DNA of 7,265 nt from Alphaproteobacteria bacterium UBA6544 (GCA_002434595.1 DJKK01000241.1:511-7775); one strand, 5' to 3'. Shown: positions 1 to 6,606, counted from the first letter of the stretch. The notes: generated by a model not told the origin, from the sequence alone. Translations and numbers: made by a program.

Positions 1-1578
1 CAGGCGTTGACGCTGACCGCCGGAAAGGGAGACGCCGCGTTCGCCGACAAGTGTATCGTAAGCATCGGGCAGGGCGCGTATATGATTATGAAGCTGCGCG
101 GTTTGCGCTGAATAGTCGATATCCGTCCGCGACGACCACGGCGCACCATAGGCGACGTTATGGTCGAGGCTCGCGGTAAACAGAAATGGCTCCTGTTGTA
201 GGATACTCACCGAATTGCGCAGCGATACCAGTGTTATGTTGCGGATGTCCTGTCCATCGATGGAAATTCGGCCGTTGCTGACGTCGTAATAGCGCCCGAT
301 CAGGTTTGCGATCGTGGTCTTTCCGGCGCCTGGTGGTCCAACAATGCCGATCATTTTGCCGGGGTGCGCCTCAAAACTGATACCCTCCAGGGTCCGTTCG
401 TTTTTGGGCCAGGTCGGATAGCGAAAATCGACATTCTCAAACCGAATGGCGCCCTCTGTGATCGCAAGTGGTTTAGCATCCGGCTTGTCGGATATTGACG
501 GTACGAGGTCGAGGACATTGAAAAGGCGTCCGCCGCAAGTCGAAGCTCGGGCAATGGAGTTTATCATCCATCCGATCTGCCGGACCGGCATGCGCAGTAT
601 CAGCATGAACGTCAGCGTTTCTGTCAACTGGCCGAGTGTGACAGTCCCGTTCAGCACTTCTTCACCGCCAACCCATAGGGTGGCCGCCATCGCAAGGAAG
701 TAGACAAACGTCATTTGCGTCGTCGAATGTACGAACAGCCTGACGCGCATTGTCGCAATTGCGAGAGCCTTGTCGGCGCTTTCATCGAAGCGGGCCATTT
801 CGTGCGTCTGGGCAGCGAAGGCACGGACGACACGGATACCACCGAGGTTCTCTTCCATGACTTTCGTCAAATGGGACATTTGATCCTGCAGCGCGAGCCA
901 CGCGTCGCGCAGTTTGATGCGGGCAAACGAGCTGCGGAGCGCCACGATCGGCACGAAACTAAGCGCCATAAGGCCCAGTCCCACATCGTTGCACATGAGA
1001 ATGACGGCCCCACCGCCGATCAAACAAGTCAGCAGGATCATCCGGAGGAATCCGGTGTCGACCCAGCGCCGGACTCCCTCAATATCAAGAATTCCACGCG
1101 TCATTAGGTCACCCGAATGAACGCGATCGTGCCAGGAGAAACTCAATTTTTGGAGTTTCCGGTAGTAGTCGAGCCTGAGGTTATAGGCAATCAGCTGACC
1201 GACGGCCTCTCCCTGGTAGCTCTGCATCATGGTGAAGAGTCCCCGACCGACGGCAGCCACCAGTAACAGTATTGCGGTCGTGAAAAGGGCATCCTCCGTT
1301 TCAGCGCGTTCCAAGATACCGGCTGTGGCGCCTGAAAGTAGACCCTGAGCCTGATCGACGGCCTGTCCCAAATACTGTGGGATGCATAACTGAAAGACGG
1401 AAGCGACAATGGTCGAGCCGATGGCGATCGTCATGCGGACACGATGGCGAAATGCAATTGCGGTTATGCGATAGAGTACGGCGGTGTCCAATTTCGATAC
1501 TTCAACTCGATAGTCGATGTTGACCGTATCGTCGGATTTGCTGCCGTATGTCGACGGGGTCTCGTTCACAGTGCTCAT
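1..1578 (-). CDS. ABC exporter half-transporter, membrane domain fused to ATPase (3' end missing)
   Basis: My own translation of the complement gives 526 codons without a stop, from an ATG at 1578 to the left edge. Residues about 1-30 form a polar N-terminus. A type IV exporter membrane domain follows, with hydrophobic segments near residues 49-70, 98-116, 177-214 (two spans) and 289-304, and a further one near 320-330. The coupling region around 236-256 (MEENLGGIRVVRAF) is typical of MsbA/MdlB/BmrA-like exporters. The ATPase domain begins near 375, with A-loop Tyr387, Walker A GPPGAGKTT (414-422), Q-loop Gln462 and signature LSGGQ (518-522), where the window ends. Walker B and the H-loop lie outside. 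Such proteins work as dimers in the inner membrane, so a second half-transporter may lie to the left. The substrate (drug, lipid, peptide or other) cannot be inferred. An in-frame ATG at 1590 would add four residues; neither start has a good ribosome binding site, and an in-frame stop at 1597-1599 bounds the frame. Family assignment is secure. Confidence 0.95.
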   Translation of the reverse strand, partial: MSTVNETPSTYGSKSDDTVNIDYRVEVSKLDTAVLYRITAIAFRHRVRMTIAIGSTIVASVFQLCIPQYLGQAVDQAQGLLSGATAGILERAETEDALFTTAILLLVAAVGRGLFTMMQSYQGEAVGQLIAYNLRLDYYRKLQKLSFSWHDRVHSGDLMTRGILDIEGVRRWVDTGFLRMILLTCLIGGGAVILMCNDVGLGLMALSFVPIVALRSSFARIKLRDAWLALQDQMSHLTKVMEENLGGIRVVRAFAAQTHEMARFDESADKALAIATMRVRLFVHSTTQMTFVYFLAMAATLWVGGEEVLNGTVTLGQLTETLTFMLILRMPVRQIGWMINSIARASTCGGRLFNVLDLVPSISDKPDAKPLAITEGAIRFENVDFRYPTWPKNERTLEGISFEAHPGKMIGIVGPPGAGKTTIANLIGRYYDVSNGRISIDGQDIRNITLVSLRNSVSILQQEPFLFTASLDHNVAYGAPWSSRTDIDYSAQTAQLHNHIRALPDAYDTLVGERGVSLSGGQRQRL

Positions 1579-1593
1579 TTCGGTCGGCATGCC

Positions 1594-1612
1594 TGATTAT
1601 GCCATATGGATT
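1594..1612 (+). repeat. Copy 1 of a 19-base near-identical repeat
   Basis: TGATTATGCCATATGGATT differs at one position from the sequence at 4669-4687. This copy is in the divergent spacer, just upstream of the exporter start. Confidence 0.6.
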
Positions 1613-1713
1613 TTGCGGCGTGGAGACTGGGAGCTAATAGCTAGGTCGAATTGCTGCGATGTCATTGCACCGTCTTGTGCTAAGTTGTTATTCGCCTGCT
1701 CAAGGACGTGGAC

Positions 1714-1719
1714 AAGGAG
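1714..1719 (+). promoter_or_regulatory. Ribosome binding site deciding the aminotransferase start
   Basis: AAGGAG ends six bases before the ATG at 1726. It favours that ATG over the in-frame GTG at 1708, which would place the site inside the coding sequence. Confidence 0.75.
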
Positions 1720-1725
1720 AAGGGC

Positions 1726-2949
1726 ATGAATGACGCATTCGATTTCGAATCCAGATTCGCTAAAGGGCTCCCGGTAACGCAACCGAAGTGGTCGGGGTTT
1801 GCGGAGTATAACTTTATAGGTGGGCATAATGACCCTGAGAGCATTCCAGTAGAAGGATTGATCGAAGCGACGGCGCGGGTATTGCGCAGGCGGGGGCAGA
1901 CCCTTGCGACATACAATCAGGATTCAGGTCCCCTTGGCGATATCGAGATGCGTCAGTTCCTCGCAGGAAAGCTCGCGAAGTTCCGAGGGATGTCTGCCGG
2001 CGAGAATGAGATTCTCGTCACGTCTGGGTCCGGTCAGGCGCTCGAACTGATCAACCAGATATTATGTGAGCCGGGTGACACCGTGATTATGGAAGAATTT
2101 ACCTATCAAGGCGCAATGAACCGATTGCGCGCACGTGGCGTGAATGTCATTGGTGCCAAACTCGATAACGGCGGCCTCGATATTGATGCGCTGGCGGTGC
2201 AGTTGGATGAATTGGTAAAAAGCGGAACGCTACCGAAGTTCGTCTACACGATTCCGACAGTGCAAAACCCGACGTCTTCCGTGTTGAGCGTCGAGCGGCG
2301 ACGAAAGTTGCTCGATATTACAGGGGAACGAGGCATCGCAATTGTGGAAGACGAGTGCTATGCCGATCTTTTGTGGGACGAAACCTGGCCGAGCTCGATG
2401 ATGGCGATGGTGGGCTCCGAACACGTTATTCATGTCGGTTCATTCTCGAAGTATTTGGCTCCGGCGCTACGCCTTGGCTACCTTGTGGCGCCATGGTCGG
2501 TCCTCAACCAAATGATCGCCTGCAAGGGGGGTGGAACCGGCGCGCTGGAGCAGATGGTTGTCGCCGACTTCATGCAGAATCAGTATGAGGCGCATGTCAA
2601 TGGCCTTAAGGAGCGATTGAAGGCAAAGCGTGACGTCCTGATCGAGGCTTTGGAAGCAAATTTTGGGACGGCGGCCGAATTTGGTGTCCCGCCGGGTGGC
2701 ATCTATCTTTGGATCAAATTGCCGCCGGAAGTTGACACTTTGCAATTGGCGGACGCCGCGCTGAAGCAGGGCGTTGCTTTCAACCCCGGGCCGCAATGGT
2801 CGGTCGACCCCGATGCGGCGAGGAGTCATTTGCGAATTTGCTTTGCCAATCCGTCGGAACAAGCGCTTAGAGACGGTGTTGCGAAGCTCGCGCAGATTTG
2901 CTTCGAAGAGACTGGCATTCCGCCTCGCAGCGCCAACGTGTCGCGGTAA
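1726..2949 (+). CDS. PLP-dependent aminotransferase, fold type I (LysN/ARO8/MocR C-terminal type)
   Basis: This 407-residue cytoplasmic enzyme should move an amino group from an amino acid to a 2-oxo acid. The class I/II aminotransferase landmarks are all present: the phosphate-binding GSGQ turn near residues 101-104, QNPTS with Asn181, VEDECYADLLWD with Asp209 (pyridine nitrogen) and Tyr212, SFSKYLAPALRLGY with Schiff-base Lys242 and Arg249, and the carboxylate-binding Arg370 in HLRICF. Length is normal for a stand-alone member; no GntR-type DNA-binding domain precedes it, so it is not a MocR regulator. The closest functional types are 2-aminoadipate or broad aromatic/branched-chain aminotransferases, but the substrate cannot be fixed from sequence. 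The ATG at 1726 is chosen for its ribosome binding site; a GTG at 1708 would give 413 residues. The gamma-glutamyltransferase gene follows after 53 bases on the same strand, so co-transcription is likely, and a role in using amino acids freed by that enzyme is a reasonable inference. Confidence 0.93.
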   Translation: MNDAFDFESRFAKGLPVTQPKWSGFAEYNFIGGHNDPESIPVEGLIEATARVLRRRGQTLATYNQDSGPLGDIEMRQFLAGKLAKFRGMSAGENEILVTSGSGQALELINQILCEPGDTVIMEEFTYQGAMNRLRARGVNVIGAKLDNGGLDIDALAVQLDELVKSGTLPKFVYTIPTVQNPTSSVLSVERRRKLLDITGERGIAIVEDECYADLLWDETWPSSMMAMVGSEHVIHVGSFSKYLAPALRLGYLVAPWSVLNQMIACKGGGTGALEQMVVADFMQNQYEAHVNGLKERLKAKRDVLIEALEANFGTAAEFGVPPGGIYLWIKLPPEVDTLQLADAALKQGVAFNPGPQWSVDPDAARSHLRICFANPSEQALRDGVAKLAQICFEETGIPPRSANVSR

Positions 2950-3002
2950 GCGGGTCGGTAGGGGTTTGATTCTTGGCTTCCGGCTTGTTACGGAAAGATT
3001 CA

Positions 3003-4739
3003 ATGAAACAAATGCTTATCAGGTGTGCATACACCACCATAATTGCTGGTGCAGTGTGGGGTATTGCGTACCTCGGGGGTGCCGAGGCGAGCGAGAAACC
3101 ACGGCCGTCTATTTTCCAACCAGTCGTCGCTGGAAACGGCATGGTTTCGTCTCAGGAAGCCTTGGCGACTCGTGTCGGCATCGAAGTATTGAAACGTGGT
3201 GGCAATGCCATTGACGCCGCCGTCGCGGTGGGTTTTGCCTTGGCAGTGACATTGCCGCGAGCTGGGAATTTGGGGGGCGGCGGATTCATGATGGTGCATG
3301 AGGCTGGGCCTGGAAAAACTCACGCAATCGACTACCGCGAAACGGCACCAAGCGCGGCAAGTCGCGACATGCTTCTCGATAATGAGGGTAATTATGATCG
3401 GCGGAAAGCCATTGGCAGCCACTTGGCGGTTGGTGTGCCGGGGACCGTCGCCGGCCTAACGTTGGCGCTGGACCGCTTCGGCACGATGTCACTCGCGGAT
3501 GTCATGCAGCCTGCAATCGATCTGGCAGAGAAGGGCATTCCAGTTACGCAAGGCTTTGCCGAGAGCATGACGCCGGGACGGATGAAGCGATTATCGCGCT
3601 GGCCGGCGAGCCGGGAGAAATTTTTCAAAAGTGACGGCACGGCCTATCAGGTCGGTGAAGAATGGCGCCAACCCATGCTTGCCCGTTCACTTGAGCTGAT
3701 CGCAGAACGAGGGCCAGCCGCCTTTTATAATGGCGAGATTGCCGAGCGCATCGTAGACAATATGAAGACGCATGGCGGCCTCATTACACGCTCGGACCTG
3801 GCGGTGTACCGACCGATTGTCAGGGCGCCGGTACGCGGATGGTATCGAGATCACGAAATCGTCTCTATGCCACCACCTAGCTCGGGCGGTATTCATCTCA
3901 TTCAGATGCTCAATATCATGGAGGCATTTGAAATTGGAGCGATGGGGCACAACAGTGCCGCGTCGGTCCACTTGGCGACGGAAGCGATGAAGTTCGCCTA
4001 TGCCGATAGAAGCTGGTATCTCGGCGATCCGGCATTTTGGAAAGTACCGGTTGATGGTCTTACCTCAAAAGCCTACGCAGCGGAGATAAGGCGGCGCATA
4101 GACCGAGATACGGCACGCACTGCGGATGAGATTGGTCCAGGAGATCCAAAAGTGCACGAAGGCCGAAATACGACCCATTTTTCTGTCATCGACCGGTATG
4201 GAAATGTCGTCTCCAATACCTATACTCTCAATCTTGCTTACGGCACGGGAATTGTCGTTCCGGGGACAGGGATATTGCTGAACAATGAAATGGATGATTT
4301 CTCGGCAAAACCCGGAATACCAAACAGCTATGGTCTTATTGGAGGCGTCGCGAATGCAATTGAAGCGGGCAAGCGGCCGCTGAGCAGTATGACGCCGACT
4401 ATAGTTTTCAAAGACGGAAAGCCGCTTCTCGCAACGGGGAGCCCCGGCGGTAGTCGGATAATTACCACGGTTCTGCAGGTCATCTCGAATATAATCGATC
4501 ACGGGATGAATGTCGCGGCGGCGACCGCGGCGCCGAGGTTTCACCATCAATGGCGCCCGGACGCACTCTTTATCGAACCAGGATTCAGCGCCGACACAGT
4601 CGAGCTTCTGAAACGCAAGGGACAGGTTGTTCGCTCGTCCCGTCCAATGGGAAACACTCAATCGATTATGATTATGCCAGATGGATTGGCCGGTGCATCC
4701 GACCCACGTCGGCGCGGCGCACTGACGGCCGGTTACTAG
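3003..4739 (+). CDS. ggt: Gamma-glutamyltransferase (glutathione hydrolase) precursor
   Basis: The enzyme cleaves the gamma-glutamyl bond of glutathione and related compounds and gives the glutamyl group to water or an amino acid. The 578-residue product begins with a basic stretch and hydrophobic core ending in GGAEA at about residue 29, a likely signal peptide for periplasmic export. The proenzyme is expected to cut itself before Thr390 (RN|TTHFSV), producing a large subunit and a small subunit of about 189 residues. Substrate-site residues match the E. coli enzyme: Arg112 in DYRETAP, Asn410 in TYTLN, Asp432 in NNEMDDFSAKPG, Ser461-Ser462 in PLSSM and the oxyanion glycines in GSPGGSR (about 482-483). 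The lid-loop Tyr443 region is present, so this is the lidded E. coli type. The C-terminus LTAGY is also typical. The ATG at 3003 has a weak GGAAAG ribosome binding site; a TTG at 2973 would add ten residues and move the basic stretch away from the N-terminus. No frameshift or missing catalytic residue is seen. Confidence 0.97.
   Translation: MKQMLIRCAYTTIIAGAVWGIAYLGGAEASEKPRPSIFQPVVAGNGMVSSQEALATRVGIEVLKRGGNAIDAAVAVGFALAVTLPRAGNLGGGGFMMVHEAGPGKTHAIDYRETAPSAASRDMLLDNEGNYDRRKAIGSHLAVGVPGTVAGLTLALDRFGTMSLADVMQPAIDLAEKGIPVTQGFAESMTPGRMKRLSRWPASREKFFKSDGTAYQVGEEWRQPMLARSLELIAERGPAAFYNGEIAERIVDNMKTHGGLITRSDLAVYRPIVRAPVRGWYRDHEIVSMPPPSSGGIHLIQMLNIMEAFEIGAMGHNSAASVHLATEAMKFAYADRSWYLGDPAFWKVPVDGLTSKAYAAEIRRRIDRDTARTADEIGPGDPKVHEGRNTTHFSVIDRYGNVVSNTYTLNLAYGTGIVVPGTGILLNNEMDDFSAKPGIPNSYGLIGGVANAIEAGKRPLSSMTPTIVFKDGKPLLATGSPGGSRIITTVLQVISNIIDHGMNVAAATAAPRFHHQWRPDALFIEPGFSADTVELLKRKGQVVRSSRPMGNTQSIMIMPDGLAGASDPRRRGALTAGY
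4669..4687 (+). repeat. Copy 2 of a 19-base near-identical repeat
   Basis: TGATTATGCCAGATGGATT matches 1594-1612 at 18 of 19 positions. This copy lies inside ggt and encodes part of the conserved IMIMPDG segment near the C-terminus. Confidence 0.6.
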
Positions 4740-4746
4740 GCGGCCG
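4726..4746 (+). terminator. Weak possible hairpin over the ggt stop codon
   Basis: CGGCCG at 4726-4731 can pair with CGGCCG at 4741-4746 around a nine-base loop that contains the TAG stop. Only a short CGTTTCC stretch follows, not a proper T-run, so intrinsic termination would be inefficient. CGGCCG is also its own reverse complement, and such words are common in GC-rich DNA, so this may be chance. Confidence 0.2.
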
Positions 4747-4870
4747 CGTTTCCGGTCGATCCCTGAAATCATCGCAGGTTATTGTTGGATTACCGGTTGG
4801 CGGTTCAGGTAGAGTTCTACGGATTAGCAGGGTAATTATATCGTAATTGGAACTTGGAGGTTCGAACGCT
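4740..4870 (+). other. Intergenic region between ggt and the SapC-family gene
   Basis: These 131 bases hold no supported gene. An AT-rich patch at 4833-4847 (around TAATTATAT) stands out from the GC-richer surroundings and could contain a -10 element for the SapC gene, but I find no matching -35 at the right distance. The end carries a strong GGAGG followed by TTCGAACG, a word that recurs in the leader of the dienelactone hydrolase gene. Confidence 0.5.
4856..4860 (+). promoter_or_regulatory. Ribosome binding site of the SapC-family gene
   Basis: GGAGG lies ten bases before the ATG at 4871. It sets the start there rather than at the in-frame TTG at 4847, from which this site would be translated. 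Confidence 0.75.
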
Positions 4871-5716
4871 ATGGCGCGTCAAAGTCGAAAAAGAGGAAAA
4901 AAAGAGGACGCTAAAGTAAGCGAAAAAAAGGACGAGCCGGCCGAGGTCGAGGCCGCTGAAACTGCCGCAGAGGCGGATAGTGAAGCACCCCGTTGGCCGC
5001 TATTCTATAACATGCCCGTACCGCTCTCTTTGGAGCGTCATGGCGACAGGTCGATCAATCTCGAACGCCGTTTCGGGTTCGCCGCAAACACCAACATGGT
5101 GCCGGTGAACATGCAGGAATTTTCCAGGGTGGCGATTGCCTACCCGATCGTCTTTACGGAGTCCGCGCCGGCGAGCGCCATTGCGATCTTGGGGTTGCGG
5201 CAGGGACAAAATTTGTTTGTCGATGATGCCGGTGCTTGGGACGGTGGTGTGTACGTTCCGGCGTACGTACGCCGGTATCCATTCATCTTTAGCACCGGGC
5301 AAGAAGACGAACAGCTCGTGCTCTGCGTCGACGAGGCGGATGATCTAATCGTTGACGGTACGGGAGCGGAAAACACACAGGCGATCTACGATGGAGAGGA
5401 AGCGTCCGAAACCATCAAGAAAATGTTGGAATTCTGCGCCGCATTCCATCGACAGAGTCTTGCGACGCGGGAGTTTGTAGATGAACTCGAGAGCCGGGAC
5501 CTTTTCCGCCCGGGCACGGTCACGATAACCAATGAATCCGGCGAGCAGTTCAATCTCCGTGGTTTCCGGATTGTCGACGAAACCAAGTTCAATGCTCTTC
5601 CGGATGAAGCGTTCTTGGAGTTCCGCCGAAAAGGTTGGCTACACGCTATTACAAGTCACCTCGTGTCGGTGCAGAATTTGGCGGCGCTAGGTTTTCGCTC
5701 GAAGGCAGCGGAATAG
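4871..5716 (+). CDS. SapC-family protein with charged N-terminal extension
   Basis: The 281-residue product matches the SapC family, named after a protein of the Campylobacter fetus S-layer locus and widespread in proteobacteria with no settled biochemical role. Family-like stretches include FYNMPVPLSLERHGD (45-59), the VAIAYPIVFTE segment (87-97), PAYVRRYPFIF (130-140) and the C-terminal GFRIVDETKFNALPDEAF / GWLHAITSHLVSVQNLAALG part (231-274). Residues 2-40 are an extension rich in Lys/Arg and then in Glu/Ala, likely disordered and probably not part of the conserved domain. No signal peptide or membrane segment is visible, so a cytoplasmic location is likeliest. No S-layer protein gene or SapDEF-type secretion gene is next to it; the exporter at the left edge is on the other strand and is not evidently linked. 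Two A7 runs in the extension make the gene prone to slippage. The family call is confident, the function unknown. Confidence 0.88.
   Translation: MARQSRKRGKKEDAKVSEKKDEPAEVEAAETAAEADSEAPRWPLFYNMPVPLSLERHGDRSINLERRFGFAANTNMVPVNMQEFSRVAIAYPIVFTESAPASAIAILGLRQGQNLFVDDAGAWDGGVYVPAYVRRYPFIFSTGQEDEQLVLCVDEADDLIVDGTGAENTQAIYDGEEASETIKKMLEFCAAFHRQSLATREFVDELESRDLFRPGTVTITNESGEQFNLRGFRIVDETKFNALPDEAFLEFRRKGWLHAITSHLVSVQNLAALGFRSKAAE
4924..4955 (+). promoter_or_regulatory. Candidate -1 ribosomal frameshift signal
   Basis: The heptamer A AAA AAG (4924-4930) is in the zero frame of the SapC-family gene, codons GAA AAA AAG, the same arrangement as the E. coli dnaX slip site. Seven bases on, CGGCC (4938-4942) can pair with GGCCG (4951-4955) around an eight-base loop, and a GAGG lies upstream at 4904-4907, somewhat farther away than in dnaX. 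A -1 slip would add nine codons (GRAGRGRGR) and stop at 4957-4959, giving a 29-residue peptide. Lysine-rich coding could create this by chance. Confidence 0.3.
5258..5275. repeat. Perfect 18-bp palindrome inside the SapC-family gene
   Basis: CCGGCGTACGTACGCCGG equals its own reverse complement over all 18 bases; the flanking T/T pair ends the symmetry. It covers exactly six codons, encoding PAYVRR (residues 130-135), which appears to be a conserved part of the family, so protein constraint may explain part of it. Confidence 0.8.
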
Positions 5717-5889
5717 AGCGGTCTCTTCGGTAACTCAATGAGCCGTACGATAGGGCACCGCCGGACGGCGTGAGTTGCTGTGTTAGCGGCCGAATGCCGT
5801 CCTCAGAAGTGAAAGCCACGCGCTTGCCTGTAACCAAGGAAGACATAGTCTTTCGAACAGGGTTTCGAACGAAGTGAAAGGAATGTGCG
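5717..5889 (+). other. Intergenic region upstream of the dienelactone hydrolase gene
   Basis: These 173 bases contain no supported gene but several repeated words: GAAGTGAAAG at 5806-5815 and again at 5871-5880, and TTTCGAAC at 5851-5858 and 5863-5870. A bulged hairpin can form near 5755-5772 (CACcGCCG / CGGCGTG) without a T-run, so it is not a clear terminator. No good sigma-70 promoter pair was found. AAAGGA at 5877-5882, seven bases before the ATG, is the likely ribosome binding site. Confidence 0.55.
5851..5870. repeat. Tandem TTTCGAAC repeats, period 12
   Basis: TTTCGAAC occurs at 5851-5858 and 5863-5870, separated by AGGG. Because TTCGAA is self-complementary, the two copies could also form a six-base stem. 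They end 19 bases before the dienelactone hydrolase start, a place where an operator or a structure affecting translation could act. No bound factor is known. Confidence 0.5.
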
Positions 5890-6606
5890 ATGGCTGCGAG
5901 CTGTGATTGGGCTGATATAGGGGATGGCCTAAAGGCTTATTACGGGCAACCCGAGGGCGATGGCCCTCATCCATGCGTCGTAGTGTATATCGAAGCATTT
6001 GGCGTCAACGATCACTTTAAAAAGCTCACGCAGCGTCTGGCGGATGATGGTTTTGCGACCATTACACCGGATATCTATGACAGCGAGGTTTACGCCTACG
6101 ACGACCTCGATGGCGCCATCGGCAAGCTGAAGACGATGGATGATGACACGGTCATGAATCAGACCGAGCAGTGCTTAGACTGGTTGGCGGGCAGGACCGA
6201 AGCGGATACGAGCCGTGCCGGCGTTACGGGATTCTGCATGGGTGGACGCTTCACCTTCCTGGCTAACGCGCAATTAGGCTCGCGGTTCAAAGGGGCGGCG
6301 TCATTCTATGGCGGTGGGATCGGGCCGGAAGAGGACTTTGTCGGACGTCAGACGCTGCTCGATCGTATCGGCGAGATGCAAGGGCCGATCTTGCTTTGGT
6401 ACGGTTCGGAAGATCAATCGATCCAGCCGGAGGAACTCGGCCGTATTGCGCAAGCGATGGCTGAGGGTAAGAAAGAGTATCGCATGACGTGCTTCCCGAA
6501 TGTTGGTCATGGATTTTTCTGTGAGGATCGAGCGAGTTACGACGAATATGCGGCCGTTACTGCCTACAAGCAGACTGTCGACTTTTTTCGTACAAATCTT
6601 GTATAA
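5890..6606 (+). CDS. Dienelactone hydrolase-family alpha/beta hydrolase
   Basis: The 238-residue product is of normal length for the family, whose founding members hydrolyse dienelactone to maleylacetate in chloroaromatic breakdown. The active-site set is complete: nucleophile Cys116 in GFCMGG, Asp175 in YGSEDQSIQP, His207 in NVGHGFFC, and Glu35 in IEAFGVN, which in Pseudomonas dienelactone hydrolase switches the cysteine on. A cysteine nucleophile with this glutamate marks true family members rather than general serine esterases. No signal peptide is seen, so it should be cytoplasmic. The ATG at 5890 follows AAAGGA at a good distance. The dioxygenase gene begins eight bases after the stop, pointing to one operon and a shared catabolic job. 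No catechol dioxygenase, cycloisomerase or maleylacetate reductase gene is in view, so a chloroaromatic role is unproven; many relatives act on other lactones or esters. Confidence 0.93.
   Translation: MAASCDWADIGDGLKAYYGQPEGDGPHPCVVVYIEAFGVNDHFKKLTQRLADDGFATITPDIYDSEVYAYDDLDGAIGKLKTMDDDTVMNQTEQCLDWLAGRTEADTSRAGVTGFCMGGRFTFLANAQLGSRFKGAASFYGGGIGPEEDFVGRQTLLDRIGEMQGPILLWYGSEDQSIQPEELGRIAQAMAEGKKEYRMTCFPNVGHGFFCEDRASYDEYAAVTAYKQTVDFFRTNLV

Larger units (their letters stand above)
1579..1725. other. Divergent intergenic spacer
   Basis: This spacer of about 150 bases separates the 5' ends of the exporter gene and the aminotransferase gene, so it must hold promoters for both directions unless one gene is read from further away. 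I found no convincing paired -35/-10 elements: TTGCAC at 1665-1670 has only a poor -10 match at the expected distance. Its right end carries the aminotransferase ribosome binding site. It also holds one copy (1594-1612) of a 19-base sequence that recurs almost unchanged near the end of the gamma-glutamyltransferase gene. Confidence 0.6.

Noticed and set aside
715..1107. A 130-codon plus-strand open frame within the exporter region
   Set aside because: The opposite strand carries an unbroken ABC exporter reading frame with Walker A, Q-loop and signature motifs over this stretch; the plus frame is low-complexity and His/Asp/Arg-rich.
1665..1693. Sigma-70-like promoter for the aminotransferase, TTGCAC with a -10 near 1688
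   Set aside because: The -10 candidate (TTATTC or TATTCG) matches the consensus poorly, so it was not listed as a feature.
2467..3003. A 178-codon minus-strand open frame over the aminotransferase gene
   Set aside because: Antisense to a clear aminotransferase, Arg-rich, no motif and no ribosome binding site noticed.
2774..3214. A 146-codon plus-strand open frame bridging the end of the aminotransferase and the start of ggt
   Set aside because: It overlaps two well-supported genes in another frame and has no domain-like content.
4065..4772. A 235-codon open frame on the minus strand across the 3' half of ggt
   Set aside because: It lies wholly opposite a well-supported gene with complete catalytic motifs, shows no recognisable domain and is rich in Arg, Cys and Trp as expected for an antisense shadow.
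5755..5772. Bulged inverted repeat after the SapC-family gene as a terminator
   Set aside because: The stem is short and interrupted, and no T-run follows.
5794..5877. A 27-codon open frame in the hydrolase leader that covers the TTTCGAAC repeats, reading FRTGFRTK
   Set aside because: No ribosome binding site precedes its ATG and the composition is not that of a known attenuation peptide. A leader peptide cannot be excluded but is not supported.
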